A stretch of 64,000 nucleotides of DNA from Actinoallomurus soli (GCF_024055715.1 NZ_JAMXMV010000005.1:62001-126000), one strand, 5' to 3'; counted from the stretch's first letter, positions 15,835 to 24,392 are shown. Translations and numbers: made by a program. Notes: generated from the letters alone by a model not told the origin.

Positions 15835-17163
15835 TCAGATCTTGCGGATGAGGACGATCGGGGTCTGCTCGTCCTCGTTGCCGGCGGGGTTGTCGGACAG
15901 GACCTTCTCCACCCACTTGCGGTCGACGCCCTTGGACGCCCCGACGACCCACGCGCCGGTGAGATGGTTGGCGTCGACGACGCAGACGTGGCAGCCGAGC
16001 GCCGCGGACAGGTCCTCCGACAGCTTGTCCGGCCGGCCGGGACCGAACAGCAGGTGGTGGTCGTGCGGCGGGAGGGCCGCCGCCACGTCGTCGATCATGG
16101 CCGCGCCGGGGCCGGCGACGCGGTAGAACCAGCCGCGCTTGCCGACCAGCTTGCCGGCCGCGCCCGCGGCCGCGCCGAGCAGGACCTTGGCCCGGCCCGC
16201 CTCGAGGATCGCGCCTTGCATCCCGGCCGGGCTGTGCAGCGGGCCGATCTTGCCGACGAACTTGCTGAGCTGCTTGGCCATGCCCTCCGGCGTGATCAGC
16301 TCCAGCGGGATCATGCGTCCCTGACCGGCCGACGCCGGGCTCTCCGACAGGGCGAGGATGTCGTCCGGCTGCAGCATCCCCTGCGTCGCCTCCTGGATGA
16401 CCGGGAGGATGCCGGTGCGCAGAGTGATCATCCTGGTTTTGATCGGGATGCGGCGGGCACCGACCGCGCGCTCGTCGACCGGCGGGATGTTCGGCGCCTT
16501 CTCCGGCGCGAGCTCGCCGAAGTGCTGGTGCAGCATCTCCTTGATCTGCTTGTTGCGCGGGTAGATGGACGCGCCGCGCTGGAGGATGTCACGGGCGCCC
16601 GCCGGGTCGCCGGCCTCCAGCCGGAGCGCGGCGAGGAGCGTGTAGTCCGAGGCGTACACCAGGTAGTCGGGGGCCAGCGCGATCAGCTCGGTCTGGTACT
16701 TCAGGGCGCGCGGCTTGTCGCCCCGGTCCACCGCCCACTTCGACAGGCGCTTGAGCGAGTGCCGGCGCAGCTGGGAGTCGTTCACCACCGATTCGAGGAT
16801 CGCCTCGGCGTCGTCGACCCACCCGCCGTCCTTGAGGACGTCGGCCAGCGTCAGGGCGTACCACGGGATCGTCGGGTACTTCTCACGGGCCTGCCGGACG
16901 ATCTGGGTGGCCCGGCCGTAGTCACCGCGCCACTTGTACGCCTCGGCGAGCGCCGCCGTGGCGAACCGCGTGTCACCACCGGCCGCGACCGCCTGCTGGG
17001 CGATCTGCTCGGCCTTCCGGTCGTCGCGCTCGTTGGTGAGGACCAGCCAGGACAGCAGCGACAGGCCGTCACCGTCGAGATCGGACCGCTTGGACTCGAG
17101 GAGCTGCTGGGCCTCCTCGGGCTTGCGGAGCCAGATGTCATAGGCGCGGCTGCTCGTGCTCAT
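15835..17163 (-). CDS. TPR protein with F420-0:gamma-glutamyl-ligase-like C-terminal domain
   Basis: 442 residues. About 1-215 is a helical solenoid with TPR-like pairs (such as ALAEAYKWRGDYGRATQIVRQA and AALRLEAGDPAGARDILQRGASIYP). About 230-442 resembles the CofE/F420 gamma-glutamyl ligase fold: RRIPIKTRMIT, DDILALSESPASAGQGR, and a C-terminal GAWVVGASKGVDR segment. CofE adds glutamate to coenzyme F420-0; whether this homologue has that activity is uncertain because the usual active-site order cannot be checked by eye. No signal peptide. It is a single-gene unit upstream of the PstS-like gene, same strand, 330 bp apart. Confidence 0.68.
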   Translation of the reverse strand: MSTSSRAYDIWLRKPEEAQQLLESKRSDLDGDGLSLLSWLVLTNERDDRKAEQIAQQAVAAGGDTRFATAALAEAYKWRGDYGRATQIVRQAREKYPTIPWYALTLADVLKDGGWVDDAEAILESVVNDSQLRRHSLKRLSKWAVDRGDKPRALKYQTELIALAPDYLVYASDYTLLAALRLEAGDPAGARDILQRGASIYPRNKQIKEMLHQHFGELAPEKAPNIPPVDERAVGARRIPIKTRMITLRTGILPVIQEATQGMLQPDDILALSESPASAGQGRMIPLELITPEGMAKQLSKFVGKIGPLHSPAGMQGAILEAGRAKVLLGAAAGAAGKLVGKRGWFYRVAGPGAAMIDDVAAALPPHDHHLLFGPGRPDKLSEDLSAALGCHVCVVDANHLTGAWVVGASKGVDRKWVEKVLSDNPAGNEDEQTPIVLIRKI

Positions 17164-17324
17164 TGTCGAAACCTCATGCGTCGTCGGCGATCTGCGGGAG
17201 TCGGCCCATCATCTCAGAGTTTCCGGGCGGCCGAAGCGGGACCCGTTCACCGCCGGTTCACCGCCGCGGGATGGGCGGATCGTGGAAAGGAGGGGGGATT
17301 TCGCAGGTTGCATGACCCGGGCTT

Positions 17325-18683
17325 GTGGCCCGGTCGATACCCTTGGGTCTCGTGGACCTCCTCGATTCCTGGCGCGACCTTCCGGCCGCACAGCAGCCCG
17401 ACTGGCCCGACCCGGCCCGGCTCCAAGACGTCGCCGCGCAGCTGCGCAAACTTCCGCCGCTGGTGTTCGCCGGCGAGTGCGATCGGCTCAAGGCCCACCT
17501 CGCCGCCGTGGCGCGCGGTGAGGCGTTCGTCCTGCAGGGCGGCGACTGCGCCGAGACGTTCTCCGGCGCGACCGCCGAGGACGTGCGCAACAAGCTGAAG
17601 ACCCTGCTGCAGATGGCCGTCGTCCTGACCTACGCCGCGAGCGTCCCGGTCGTGAAGATCGGCCGGATGGCGGGGCAGTTCGCCAAGCCGCGGTCCAAGC
17701 CGTCCGAGGTGCGCGACGGCGTGGAGCTGCCCGCCTACCGGGGCGACATGGTCAATGGGTTCGACTTCACGCCGGAGAGCCGCGTGCCGGATCCGGAGCG
17801 GCTGCTGCGGGCCTACCACGCCGCCGCGGTCACGCTGAACCTCACCCGCGCCTTCACCCAGGGCGGCTACGCCGACCTGCGGCAGGTGCACGCCTGGAAC
17901 CACGACTTCGTCGCCGAGAGCCCGGCCGGCCGCCGGTACGAACGGCTGGCCGCGGAGATCGACCGGGCGCTGGCCTTCATGCACGCCGCCGGAGCGGACC
18001 CCGAGGAGTTCCACCGGGTCGAGGTCTACTCCAGCCATGAGGCCCTCCTCCTGGACTACGAACGGGCCCTGACCCGCATCGACTCGCGGTCCGGCCTGCC
18101 GTACGACGTCTCGGGCCACTACCTGTGGATCGGTGAGCGCACCCGGCAGCTCGACGGCGCGCACGTGGAGTTCATGCGCCACATCCGCAACCCCATCGGA
18201 GTCAAGCTCGGGCCGACCACGACCGCCGAGGAGGCCCTCGCGCTCATCGAGCGGCTCGACCCCGACCGCGAGCCCGGCCGGCTCACCTTCGTCACCCGCA
18301 TGGGCGCCAAGCGGATCCGCGAGCACCTCCCATCCCTGGTCGAGAAGGTCACCGCGAGCGGCGCCCAGGTCGCGTGGATCTGCGACCCGATGCACGGCAA
18401 CACCTTCGAGTCGGAGAGCGGGTACAAGACGCGCCGGTTCGACGACGTGCTCGACGAGGTCGCCGGCTTCTTCGAGGTGCACCGGGCGCTCGGCACCCAC
18501 CCGGGCGGCGTGCACATCGAGTTCACCGGCGACGACGTCACCGAGTGCGTCGGCGGCGGCCACGACATCGTCGAGGACGACCTGCACCAGCGGTACGAGA
18601 CGGCCTGCGACCCCCGCCTCAACCGCGGACAGGCCCTCGACCTTGCGTTCATGGTCGCGGAGATGTACCGCGTCGGGAAGTGA
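17325..18683 (+). CDS. aroH: Class II 3-deoxy-7-phosphoheptulonate (DAHP) synthase
   Basis: First enzyme of the shikimate pathway, condensing phosphoenolpyruvate and erythrose-4-phosphate. The plant/actinobacterial class II pattern is clear: GGDCAETF with the metal-site Cys, the KIGRMAGQFAKPRS block, HPGGVHIEFTGDDVTECVGGG and ETACDPRLN near the end. The 452 residues match the class. The start is uncertain: the GTG at 17325 has no close ribosome site, and a GTG at 17352 begins the conserved DLLDSWRDLPAAQQP region, so the real N-terminus may be 9 residues shorter. The 3' end runs into a perfect terminator hairpin at 18708-18737. Confidence 0.92.
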   Translation: MARSIPLGLVDLLDSWRDLPAAQQPDWPDPARLQDVAAQLRKLPPLVFAGECDRLKAHLAAVARGEAFVLQGGDCAETFSGATAEDVRNKLKTLLQMAVVLTYAASVPVVKIGRMAGQFAKPRSKPSEVRDGVELPAYRGDMVNGFDFTPESRVPDPERLLRAYHAAAVTLNLTRAFTQGGYADLRQVHAWNHDFVAESPAGRRYERLAAEIDRALAFMHAAGADPEEFHRVEVYSSHEALLLDYERALTRIDSRSGLPYDVSGHYLWIGERTRQLDGAHVEFMRHIRNPIGVKLGPTTTAEEALALIERLDPDREPGRLTFVTRMGAKRIREHLPSLVEKVTASGAQVAWICDPMHGNTFESESGYKTRRFDDVLDEVAGFFEVHRALGTHPGGVHIEFTGDDVTECVGGGHDIVEDDLHQRYETACDPRLNRGQALDLAFMVAEMYRVGK

Positions 18684-18707
18684 TCCCCGGCTCACGCCGC
18701 TGAGCGG

Positions 18708-18737
18708 GTCCGCGTGGCCGTCTGATGCCACGCGGAC
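18708..18737. terminator. Bidirectional hairpin terminator
   Basis: Perfect 11-bp inverted repeat (GTCCGCGTGGC / GCCACGCGGAC) with an 8-nt loop, 25 bp after the DAHP synthase stop and between convergent genes. Confidence 0.85.
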
Positions 18738-18870
18738 GACGCCGGCGGAGAGGCGGATCGGCGGGCGATCCGGGTGTGCTCGTCTCCGACCACCCGGACG
18801 ACGCCGGCGGAGAGGCGCGGGCCGGGGCGGGCGATCCGGAACGCGGTCGTCTCAGACCACGCGGACCGCG
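18731..18870. repeat. Two ~62-bp direct repeats derived from the 3' end of the NlpC/P60 gene
   Basis: The 22-bp word GGACGACGCCGGCGGAGAGG plus CG occurs twice, about 62 bp apart (from ~18733 and ~18796). Each copy is followed by GGCGGGCGATCCGG-type sequence and a CGTCTC/GACCACSCGG stretch. The same stretch forms the last codons and stop of the NlpC/P60 gene (18852 onward). This looks like tandem duplication of the gene end. Confidence 0.6.
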
Positions 18871-19868
18871 CCCGCGAAGGGGCGGGTCGACAGATCGGCG
18901 ATCCGGACGTGGTCGCCGGTGTGCGGCGCGTGGATGAACTTCCCGTCGCCGATGTACATCCCCATGTGGTGGATGTCGGAGTAGAAGAAGACGAGGTCTC
19001 CCGGCTCCAGCTGGTCCCGGGAGACGTGCACGCCCGCGTTCCACTGGTCGCCGCCGTAGTGCGGCAGGTTGATGCCGACCTGTTCGTAGGCCCACATGGT
19101 CAGGCCCGAGCAGTCGAAGCCCTGGCCGGGCGTCGCGCCGCCCCAGACGTACGGGACGCCGAGCTGGCTCAGCGCGGCCCGTACGGCGCCGACCGCCTTG
19201 CCAGGGCCGCCGGGGATCTCGGGCACCTTCTCGCCCTTGCCGGCGCGCTCGACGGCGTCCTGCAGGAGCGGCTTGCGGACCTTCTCCAGCTCGGCGCGGA
19301 TGGTGGCGCGCTGCCGGGCGAGCCGGCTTCTGAGGGCGGCCGCCTCCGCGGCGCGGTCACGGGCGTCCTGGCCGGTCCGCTGGGCGTTCTGGATCGCCTC
19401 GGTGAGCTGCCGGATCTCGGTGTCGTCCTGCTGCGTGAAGTAGTGCAGGGTCGAGGCCCGGTCCAGCAGCGCGCGCGGGTCCGAGGACGCGAGCAGCGCG
19501 GGCGCGTCGTCGGCCGTGCCGTTCATGTAACGGATCGCGGCGAACCGGCCCACCCTGCGCTGGATGGCCTTCAGCGTTCCGGCGGCGCGGGCCGAGGTCT
19601 GGCCGGCGACGACGGCGGCCCGCTGGGCCTGCTCCAGGCGTACCTTCAGCCCGTTGTACTGCTCGGTGAGCTGTTCGAGCCGGTCGCTCAGTTGGCCGGC
19701 GCGCTGCCGGAGCGCGTCGATGCGGGGACCGGGGCGTGCCGTGTCGGCCAGTGCGGGCGGCGCGAGCCCGGCGACGACGAGGGCGAAGGTCACGACCGCC
19801 GTACGGCGGGCCGTGCCCTTCCCGGGATGAAGAGGGTCGCGGGTGTCCGCGGCGCGGGATCGATCCAT
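18852..19868 (-). CDS. Secreted NlpC/P60 peptidoglycan endopeptidase
   Basis: 338-residue RipA/RpfA-era cell-wall hydrolase. It has a signal peptide (basic start, hydrophobic segment 23-41, cleavage near ALA-DT), a long coiled coil (about 48-215), then a C-terminal NlpC/P60 domain with catalytic Cys253 (GFDCSGL), His301 (HHMGMYIGD) and a likely third residue His313. Such enzymes cut peptide stems of peptidoglycan, and the coiled coil normally restrains activity. The mRNA leader carries a c-di-AMP riboswitch, so expression should follow c-di-AMP levels. Same architecture as many actinobacterial D,L-endopeptidases. Confidence 0.93.
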   Translation of the reverse strand: MDRSRAADTRDPLHPGKGTARRTAVVTFALVVAGLAPPALADTARPGPRIDALRQRAGQLSDRLEQLTEQYNGLKVRLEQAQRAAVVAGQTSARAAGTLKAIQRRVGRFAAIRYMNGTADDAPALLASSDPRALLDRASTLHYFTQQDDTEIRQLTEAIQNAQRTGQDARDRAAEAAALRSRLARQRATIRAELEKVRKPLLQDAVERAGKGEKVPEIPGGPGKAVGAVRAALSQLGVPYVWGGATPGQGFDCSGLTMWAYEQVGINLPHYGGDQWNAGVHVSRDQLEPGDLVFFYSDIHHMGMYIGDGKFIHAPHTGDHVRIADLSTRPFAGAVRVV

Positions 19869-19889
19869 CCAGATGCTCCTCTCCTCAGG

Positions 19890-20060
19890 CCGCCTACCGG
19901 GTTAGCTGACGGGTTCGGACGAGAAGGAGCCCTACCACGGGCCGTCGGCGACGGACGCGGATTCACCCCGGTGCGAAGACGAGGGAACGCCCCGTGCCTC
20001 CGCGAGTGGGTCCCCGGTTCCCCGGCGCGCCACGGCGCGACGGGCGATTCGGCGGTCCGG
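19890..20060 (-). ncRNA. c-di-AMP riboswitch (ydaO/yuaA type)
   Basis: On the minus strand the leader contains, in order, GGGGAACCGGGGACCC, GGGGTGAATCC, GTAGGG, and the hallmark 3' block CCGAACCCGTCAGCTAACC followed by CGGTAGGCG. This is the conserved skeleton of the actinobacterial ydaO-type riboswitch, which turns genes off when c-di-AMP is high. Its 3' edge is 22 nt before the NlpC/P60 start, so control could act on the ribosome site or by termination. The 5' edge is approximate. Confidence 0.92.
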
Positions 20061-20089
20061 CCGTCTCTCGGCCGGTGACGACTCGCTGG

Positions 20090-20118
20090 AGATTAACGGA
20101 TGGTGACGGGGCGTCCAA
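20090..20118 (-). promoter_or_regulatory. Promoter of the NlpC/P60 riboswitch transcript
   Basis: Minus strand TTGGAC (20118-20113), 17 bp, TAATCT (20095-20090). Good match and spacing, about 30 bp upstream of the riboswitch 5' edge. Confidence 0.6.
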
Positions 20119-20199
20119 CGAGAACATGCGGAGATGGCCCGGGGGATCGCAGGATGGTCACTCCGGGTGATGTACGGCTGGTCCTTTGCGCCTAGACGC

Positions 20200-20243
20200 C
20201 GCGGTCCCCGCCTGCCTCCGGGTGGGAGGAGACGGGGACCGCG
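20200..20243 (-). terminator. Long hairpin downstream of the CHAP gene
   Basis: Perfect 11-bp outer stem (CGCGGTCCCCG / CGGGGACCGCG) around a smaller CCTCC/GGAGG stem. It lies ~105 bp after the CHAP gene stop and upstream of the next promoter, so it probably insulates the two riboswitch units. Confidence 0.7.
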
Positions 20244-20347
20244 CGGACGGCGCTGCGAGCGGCCCGGCGCCGCGGCTGAGGCCACGGACCGCGGGACGAT
20301 TGCCGCAGTGCCCTCGTCCTCAGGCCACGGACCTCAGGGGGAGGGCC

Positions 20348-21367
20348 TCAGGACAGAACGGACTCGGACTCGGACTGCGTCTCGGACTCGGTCTCGAGCG
20401 AGCCGTTCTGTGACACCGCGGCGTGCAGGGTGTTCCAGAACGCCAGCTCGACGTCCTCCTCCAGCTCCGCGATCTTGCCCCAGAACTCCTGGTCCTCGGC
20501 CTTCGCGGCGGCCTCGGCGGACAGGACCGGCATGAGCTGGGTGCTGGCGTCGGCCGCGTCCATGTCGGCCACGCTGACCTCGGCGGGCAGCTCGACCGGC
20601 GTACGGTGGTGCTTGCCGCGCTTGCGGACCCGGACGTTCGGCGCCGAGACGGGCACCTTGACCTTCGACTTGCCGACGGCCAGGGCCACCGTCCCGAACA
20701 GCACGACGGCCAGCAGCCCGGTCAGGGCGGCCTGCTGGTCCGGCAGGGGCGCCGACGGGGCGGACGGGTCGTGGGCCGCGGTCGTGTGCGCGTCGACCTG
20801 CGCCTGGACGTCCTTGCCGATCTCCTTGACGGCGGGCGGGGGCGCGGCGTGCTTCGGAGCGTAGTTCTGGTCGGCCTGGGCCGTCTGCGGGGCGGCCGGT
20901 GCCGCCTTCACCTTGACCTTCGAGGGATAGCCGAACCCGACCACCTGGCTGATGTCCCGGGTGGCGCGCGTCAGCGCGTTGTTGTGGTTGGCCTCGATGG
21001 TGTGCAGCGTGTGGCCGTCGACCCGCTCGACGATGCCGACGTGCTCGATGTCGCCGATGCTCTTGCCGCCCGACCAGGAGAAGAAGACGATCGCGCCGGG
21101 CTCGGCCTTGTGGCCCCAGGCGCCCTGCTTCTTGAACCACTTGGCGTGGTCGGGGGTGTAGGCGAACTGGCCGGTCCAGTCCTCGACGCCGGCCTTGTCG
21201 GCCGCCCACGCGAGGAACATGTCACACCAGGCCGACGTCTTGTAGACCGGGTCCTTGCCGACATGCGTGCTGTACCAGTCGCCGAATTTCGTGTAGCCGC
21301 TGGCTTTCTCGTGATAGCCCAGCTGACTCTTGGCGACCTCTAGCAGTTTGTGACCTACTGAATCCAT
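20348..21367 (-). CDS. CHAP-domain protein with internal membrane segment
   Basis: 339 residues. The N-terminal CHAP amidase/endopeptidase domain (about 5-150) has the catalytic pair Cys48 (SAWCDMF) and His109 (DIEHVGIVE). A Pro/Ala-rich spacer follows, then one membrane helix (about 217-237, ALTGLLAVVLFGTVALAVG). The ~100-residue tail has basic and then strongly acidic stretches, ending in a Glu/Ser-rich run. No N-terminal signal peptide is visible, so how the CHAP domain reaches the wall is unclear; an N-out orientation is one option. A c-di-AMP riboswitch precedes it. Confidence 0.85.
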   Translation of the reverse strand: MDSVGHKLLEVAKSQLGYHEKASGYTKFGDWYSTHVGKDPVYKTSAWCDMFLAWAADKAGVEDWTGQFAYTPDHAKWFKKQGAWGHKAEPGAIVFFSWSGGKSIGDIEHVGIVERVDGHTLHTIEANHNNALTRATRDISQVVGFGYPSKVKVKAAPAAPQTAQADQNYAPKHAAPPPAVKEIGKDVQAQVDAHTTAAHDPSAPSAPLPDQQAALTGLLAVVLFGTVALAVGKSKVKVPVSAPNVRVRKRGKHHRTPVELPAEVSVADMDAADASTQLMPVLSAEAAAKAEDQEFWGKIAELEEDVELAFWNTLHAAVSQNGSLETESETQSESESVLS

Positions 21368-21381
21368 TCGCTCCCCTTTTA

Positions 21382-21530
21382 CCGCCTACCGGGTTAGCTG
21401 ACGGGTTCGGGCCAGAGGTAGCCCTACCGTGCGTGACGGATTCACCCCGAGGGACTGATGGGTCCCCGGCTCCCACGACGCTGGTTGCGCCGCCGGGACT
21501 CGGCGGTCGGCCTGCAACCCCCTGGTTGGA
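21382..21530 (-). ncRNA. c-di-AMP riboswitch (ydaO/yuaA type)
   Basis: Second copy of the motif, minus strand: GCCGGGGACCC, GGGGTGAATCCG, GGTAGGGCTACC, and the same 3' block (CCCGAACCCGTCAGCTAACC then CGGTAGGCGG). A GGTTGC/GCAACC pairing at the 5' side may form an accessory stem. The 3' edge lies 15 nt before the CHAP gene start. High c-di-AMP is expected to shut this gene off. Confidence 0.92.
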
Positions 21531-21556
21531 GGTTGGTCACAGCCCGATCTCGGCGA

Positions 21557-21586
21557 AATCTAGCCGAACTCTCGCAACAACGGCAA
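21557..21586 (-). promoter_or_regulatory. Promoter of the CHAP riboswitch transcript
   Basis: Minus strand TTGCCG (21586-21581), 18 bp, TAGATT (21562-21557), about 27 bp before the riboswitch 5' edge, in a locally AT-richer patch. Confidence 0.5.
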
Positions 21587-21589
21587 CGC

Positions 21590-22033
21590 GTTCGGAAACG
21601 AAAGTCTGACACCGATTGCTCACCGAGCGTAGCCGGGCGTGGAGGTGCCCGGTCGGGTAACGCACGAAAAGGCGCTCTCACGTGCGGCGAAGCACGCCTG
21701 GCGAAGCCGGCGGCGGTTTCGGGCGGGGCAGAGCCCAGCAGCGTGCCGTCCCATAAAAAGTGATGAACACGGCATTCAGTCGGGTCCTCTCGGCGAACAT
21801 CCGGGTCCCACGGGGGTATACGCCGGCGAGTCGTGCGCCGGTTCTCCCGCCGCGCGACCCGTGAGGTGGCGCCGGCCGCCGGCGCTCGTGCACCGGCGCT
21901 CGTTCATGGGCGCCCTAACCGATCCTGAAGCGCACCTTAAGCCCCTTACGCGGCGGTTCCCCCGCCGCTTCGCTGAACCCCTGACGCGGTCGTTCGAAGT
22001 CGTTCGAAGTCGCATGAAGGAGAAGGGGAAGAC
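21590..22033. other. Intergenic region before the GH64 gene
   Basis: About 440 bp with no credible gene. It should contain the promoter of the glucanase gene. A short direct repeat GTCGTTCGAA / AGTCGTTCGAA lies near 21990-22010, just before the ribosome site. Confidence 0.4.
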
Positions 22034-23233
22034 GTGAACAGCAGGATGATCGGCAGAAGGTCGTTCCTGGCCTCGACGGCCGCCCTCGGCGCCCTGGCCC
22101 TCGGCGGGGGAGCGACGGGATGCGCCCCGTCGTCGCGGGCCCGGAGCACGGCGGCGACCGCGGGCGGCCTGCCGCTCACCGCCGTGAACCGGACCGGCGC
22201 GCATGCCGCCGCGCCGGTCTACATGTACGTCCTCGGGGTCGACCCGGCGACCGGCGCCCAGGGGCGCGTGACGGCGGACGGCGCGTTCGTCCCCTGCGCG
22301 GCGTCGGACAACGGGCCGGACGGGTTCGCCGACTACGCGATCCCGTTCCGCGACTCCGGCAAGGCGACCGTCGTCCTGCCGAAGATGTCGGGCCGGGTCT
22401 ACTTCTCGATCGGCGATCGGCTGCGCCTGAAGGTCGTCACCGACGGGAACGGCAGGCCCGCCCTGCAGTATCCGGCCGGCTGGGTCGGCACGGACCCGAA
22501 CTACCGGATCCTGCACGACTGGATCGAGTTCACCTACAACGACGCCGGGATGTTCTGCAACACGACCGCGGTCGACATGTTCAGCGTCCCGCTCGCGATC
22601 CGGCTCGCCGGAACCCGCACCCGGACCACCGGCACCCTGGCGTCCGGAGGCCGTGACCGGATCTTCGCCGCGGTGGCGGCGCATCCGGACTTCGCCCGGC
22701 TCGTCGTGGGGGACCGGCTGCGGGTCATCGCGCCCGGACACGGCATCGAGGCGGGCCTGTTCCCGGCCGACTACTACGATCCCTACATCGACGCGGTGTG
22801 GAGCAGGTACCGGGGGACGCCGCTGACGGTGCGAACGGACGCCGGCACGTACACCGGGACGGTCACCGGGGAACGCCTCACCTTCAGCGGCGGCGCCCGG
22901 ACCCCCGGGTCCATCGCCAGGCCGTCGACCCGCGACGTCCTGTTCTGCGGTGGCGCGCTCGCGGCGCCGAACGACGGCGTCACGGGACCCGTCGCCGCGA
23001 TCCTCGGCGCGGCCTTCAACCGCTCGACGCTCCTCTCGGACGCGTCTCAGCCGGTCACCGATCCCGCCCGGTACTACCGGGAGGCCGTGACCAACCACTA
23101 CGCCAAGGCGATGCACGAGGCCGCCGCGGGCGGCGCCGCGTACGGCTTCGCCTTCGACGACGTGGCCGGCCACGCCTCCTACATCCAGGACGGCGCGCCC
23201 ACGTCGGTGACGGTGACGCTGACGCCGTTCTGA
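22034..23233 (+). CDS. Secreted GH64 beta-1,3-glucanase
   Basis: 399-residue glycoside hydrolase family 64 enzyme, expected to cut beta-1,3-glucan into short oligosaccharides. The N-terminal twin-arginine-type signal (GRRSF) leads to a hydrophobic run and a Cys near residue 30 (ATGC), so it may be a Tat-exported lipoprotein. Catalytic candidates Glu165 (WIEFTYNDAG) and Asp181 (VDMFS) have the 16-residue spacing known in the family. GRVYFSIGDRL is also typical. The GTG at 22034 has GGAGAAGGGGAAG before it; an ATG 12 nt later is an alternative. Monocistronic. Confidence 0.88.
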   Translation: MNSRMIGRRSFLASTAALGALALGGGATGCAPSSRARSTAATAGGLPLTAVNRTGAHAAAPVYMYVLGVDPATGAQGRVTADGAFVPCAASDNGPDGFADYAIPFRDSGKATVVLPKMSGRVYFSIGDRLRLKVVTDGNGRPALQYPAGWVGTDPNYRILHDWIEFTYNDAGMFCNTTAVDMFSVPLAIRLAGTRTRTTGTLASGGRDRIFAAVAAHPDFARLVVGDRLRVIAPGHGIEAGLFPADYYDPYIDAVWSRYRGTPLTVRTDAGTYTGTVTGERLTFSGGARTPGSIARPSTRDVLFCGGALAAPNDGVTGPVAAILGAAFNRSTLLSDASQPVTDPARYYREAVTNHYAKAMHEAAAGGAAYGFAFDDVAGHASYIQDGAPTSVTVTLTPF

Positions 23234-23714
23234 GCCGGCGCCCTGATGGCCGGAATCGGTCACTGAGGGACCTAGGGGGCGAAACGTCGCCTGCCCGCGC
23301 CCGTCCGGCTCCGGCCGGTCGCGGACGGCGCTCCGGCCGTTCCCGGGGGGTCCGGTGTCGGCCCAGGTGAGACGCGATGTCCCGGCGCGAGCCCGGCACC
23401 GGCCGCGGCGTGTCCCGCCGGGACGGGACTCGCCGCGGCCGACCGGTTCCGCGGCGGCGCCTCGTGCTCCGTACGGCCGGGCGGGACGGCGGAACGCGTC
23501 TCCGGCCGGGCGGCGGCCGTTCGTCTTCCTGTTTGAATCATGACCCGGGAGATGGAGGGGTGCCGGTGACGGAGGAGGCCGCGGTCATGAGCGAGACGAC
23601 GTCCGGAAGTCAGGCGGGCGGGCCGGCCTGGTGACGGGGAGGCCCCACCGGCCGGAGCGCCGTGCGGGACTCCGCGTGAGACGCCGTGCGGACGAGCGGG
23701 ACGGTGGGTGACCC
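23234..23714. other. Intergenic region with AT-richer patch
   Basis: 480 bp between the glucanase and GntR genes. The AT-richer patch TTCCTGTTTGAATCATGA (about 23526-23543) stands out and is the best candidate for the gntR promoter or an operator. A 22-codon reading frame from a GTG at 23568 with GGAGGGG nearby encodes MTEEAAVMSETTS..., too short to call as a gene. Confidence 0.4.
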
Positions 23715-24392
23715 GTGGCGTTCTACGGTGGCCGCGGGCTGCACGGCCAGACCGTCGAGGCCGTCGCCGACATGATCTTCGCAGGGGAGTTCCGGGAGGG
23801 CGACGGCATCGACGTGGCCGCACTCCAGGAGAGGCTCGGCGTGAGCTCCACCGCGCTGCGCGAGGCGTTGAAGGTGCTGACGGCCAAGGGCCTCATCCTG
23901 GCCCGGCCCAAGCGCGGCACGTTCGTCCGGCCCCGCTCGGACTGGAACCTCCTGGACGGCGACGTCATCCGGTGGAAGTTCGCCGCCGGACCGGACGACG
24001 CCTTCCTCCGCGACCTGCACGAGATCCGCTCCATCATCGAGCCGAGCGTCGCCGGGCTCGCCGCCTCCCGGCGCGACGCGGTCCAGCTGATCACCCTGGA
24101 GCGGGCGCTGCAGCGGATGGAGCGGGCACGCGGGGACGCCACCGAGGTCACCGCCGCCGACGTCGAGTTCCACCGCGCGCTGCACCTGGCCACCGGCAAC
24201 GAGATGCTGATCCGGATGGACGTCATGATGAACGCCGGCCTGGCCGGCCGCGACGCGCTGACGCACGGAGCGGCCGGCGGCGCCGACACGGTCCCGGGCC
24301 ACCGGGCGGTCCTGGAGGCCGTGCGGGCCGGCGACGGCGATGCCGCCGAGGAGGCGATGCGGGCGCTGCTCCTGCGACGCGTGCGGACATGA
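23715..24392 (+). CDS. GntR-family (FadR subfamily) transcriptional regulator
   Basis: 225-residue repressor-type regulator. The winged helix (about 8-75) has the characteristic DVAALQERLGVSSTALREALKVLTAKGLI and PKRGTFV, and is followed by an FCD ligand-binding domain with the metal/ligand acidic and His residues (DLHEIRSIIEP, EFHRALHLATGN and GHRAVLEAV). The effector is probably a small carboxylic acid, as for the family. GTG start. It stands alone, and its targets cannot be named from context. The stop overlaps the ATG of a repeat-encoded small reading frame. Confidence 0.88.
   Translation: MAFYGGRGLHGQTVEAVADMIFAGEFREGDGIDVAALQERLGVSSTALREALKVLTAKGLILARPKRGTFVRPRSDWNLLDGDVIRWKFAAGPDDAFLRDLHEIRSIIEPSVAGLAASRRDAVQLITLERALQRMERARGDATEVTAADVEFHRALHLATGNEMLIRMDVMMNAGLAGRDALTHGAAGGADTVPGHRAVLEAVRAGDGDAAEEAMRALLLRRVRT

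Noticed and set aside
23568-23633. 22-codon frame with ribosome-site-like sequence before gntR, considered as a peptide precursor
   Set aside because: No modifying enzyme nearby and no precursor-like core; more likely leader sequence.
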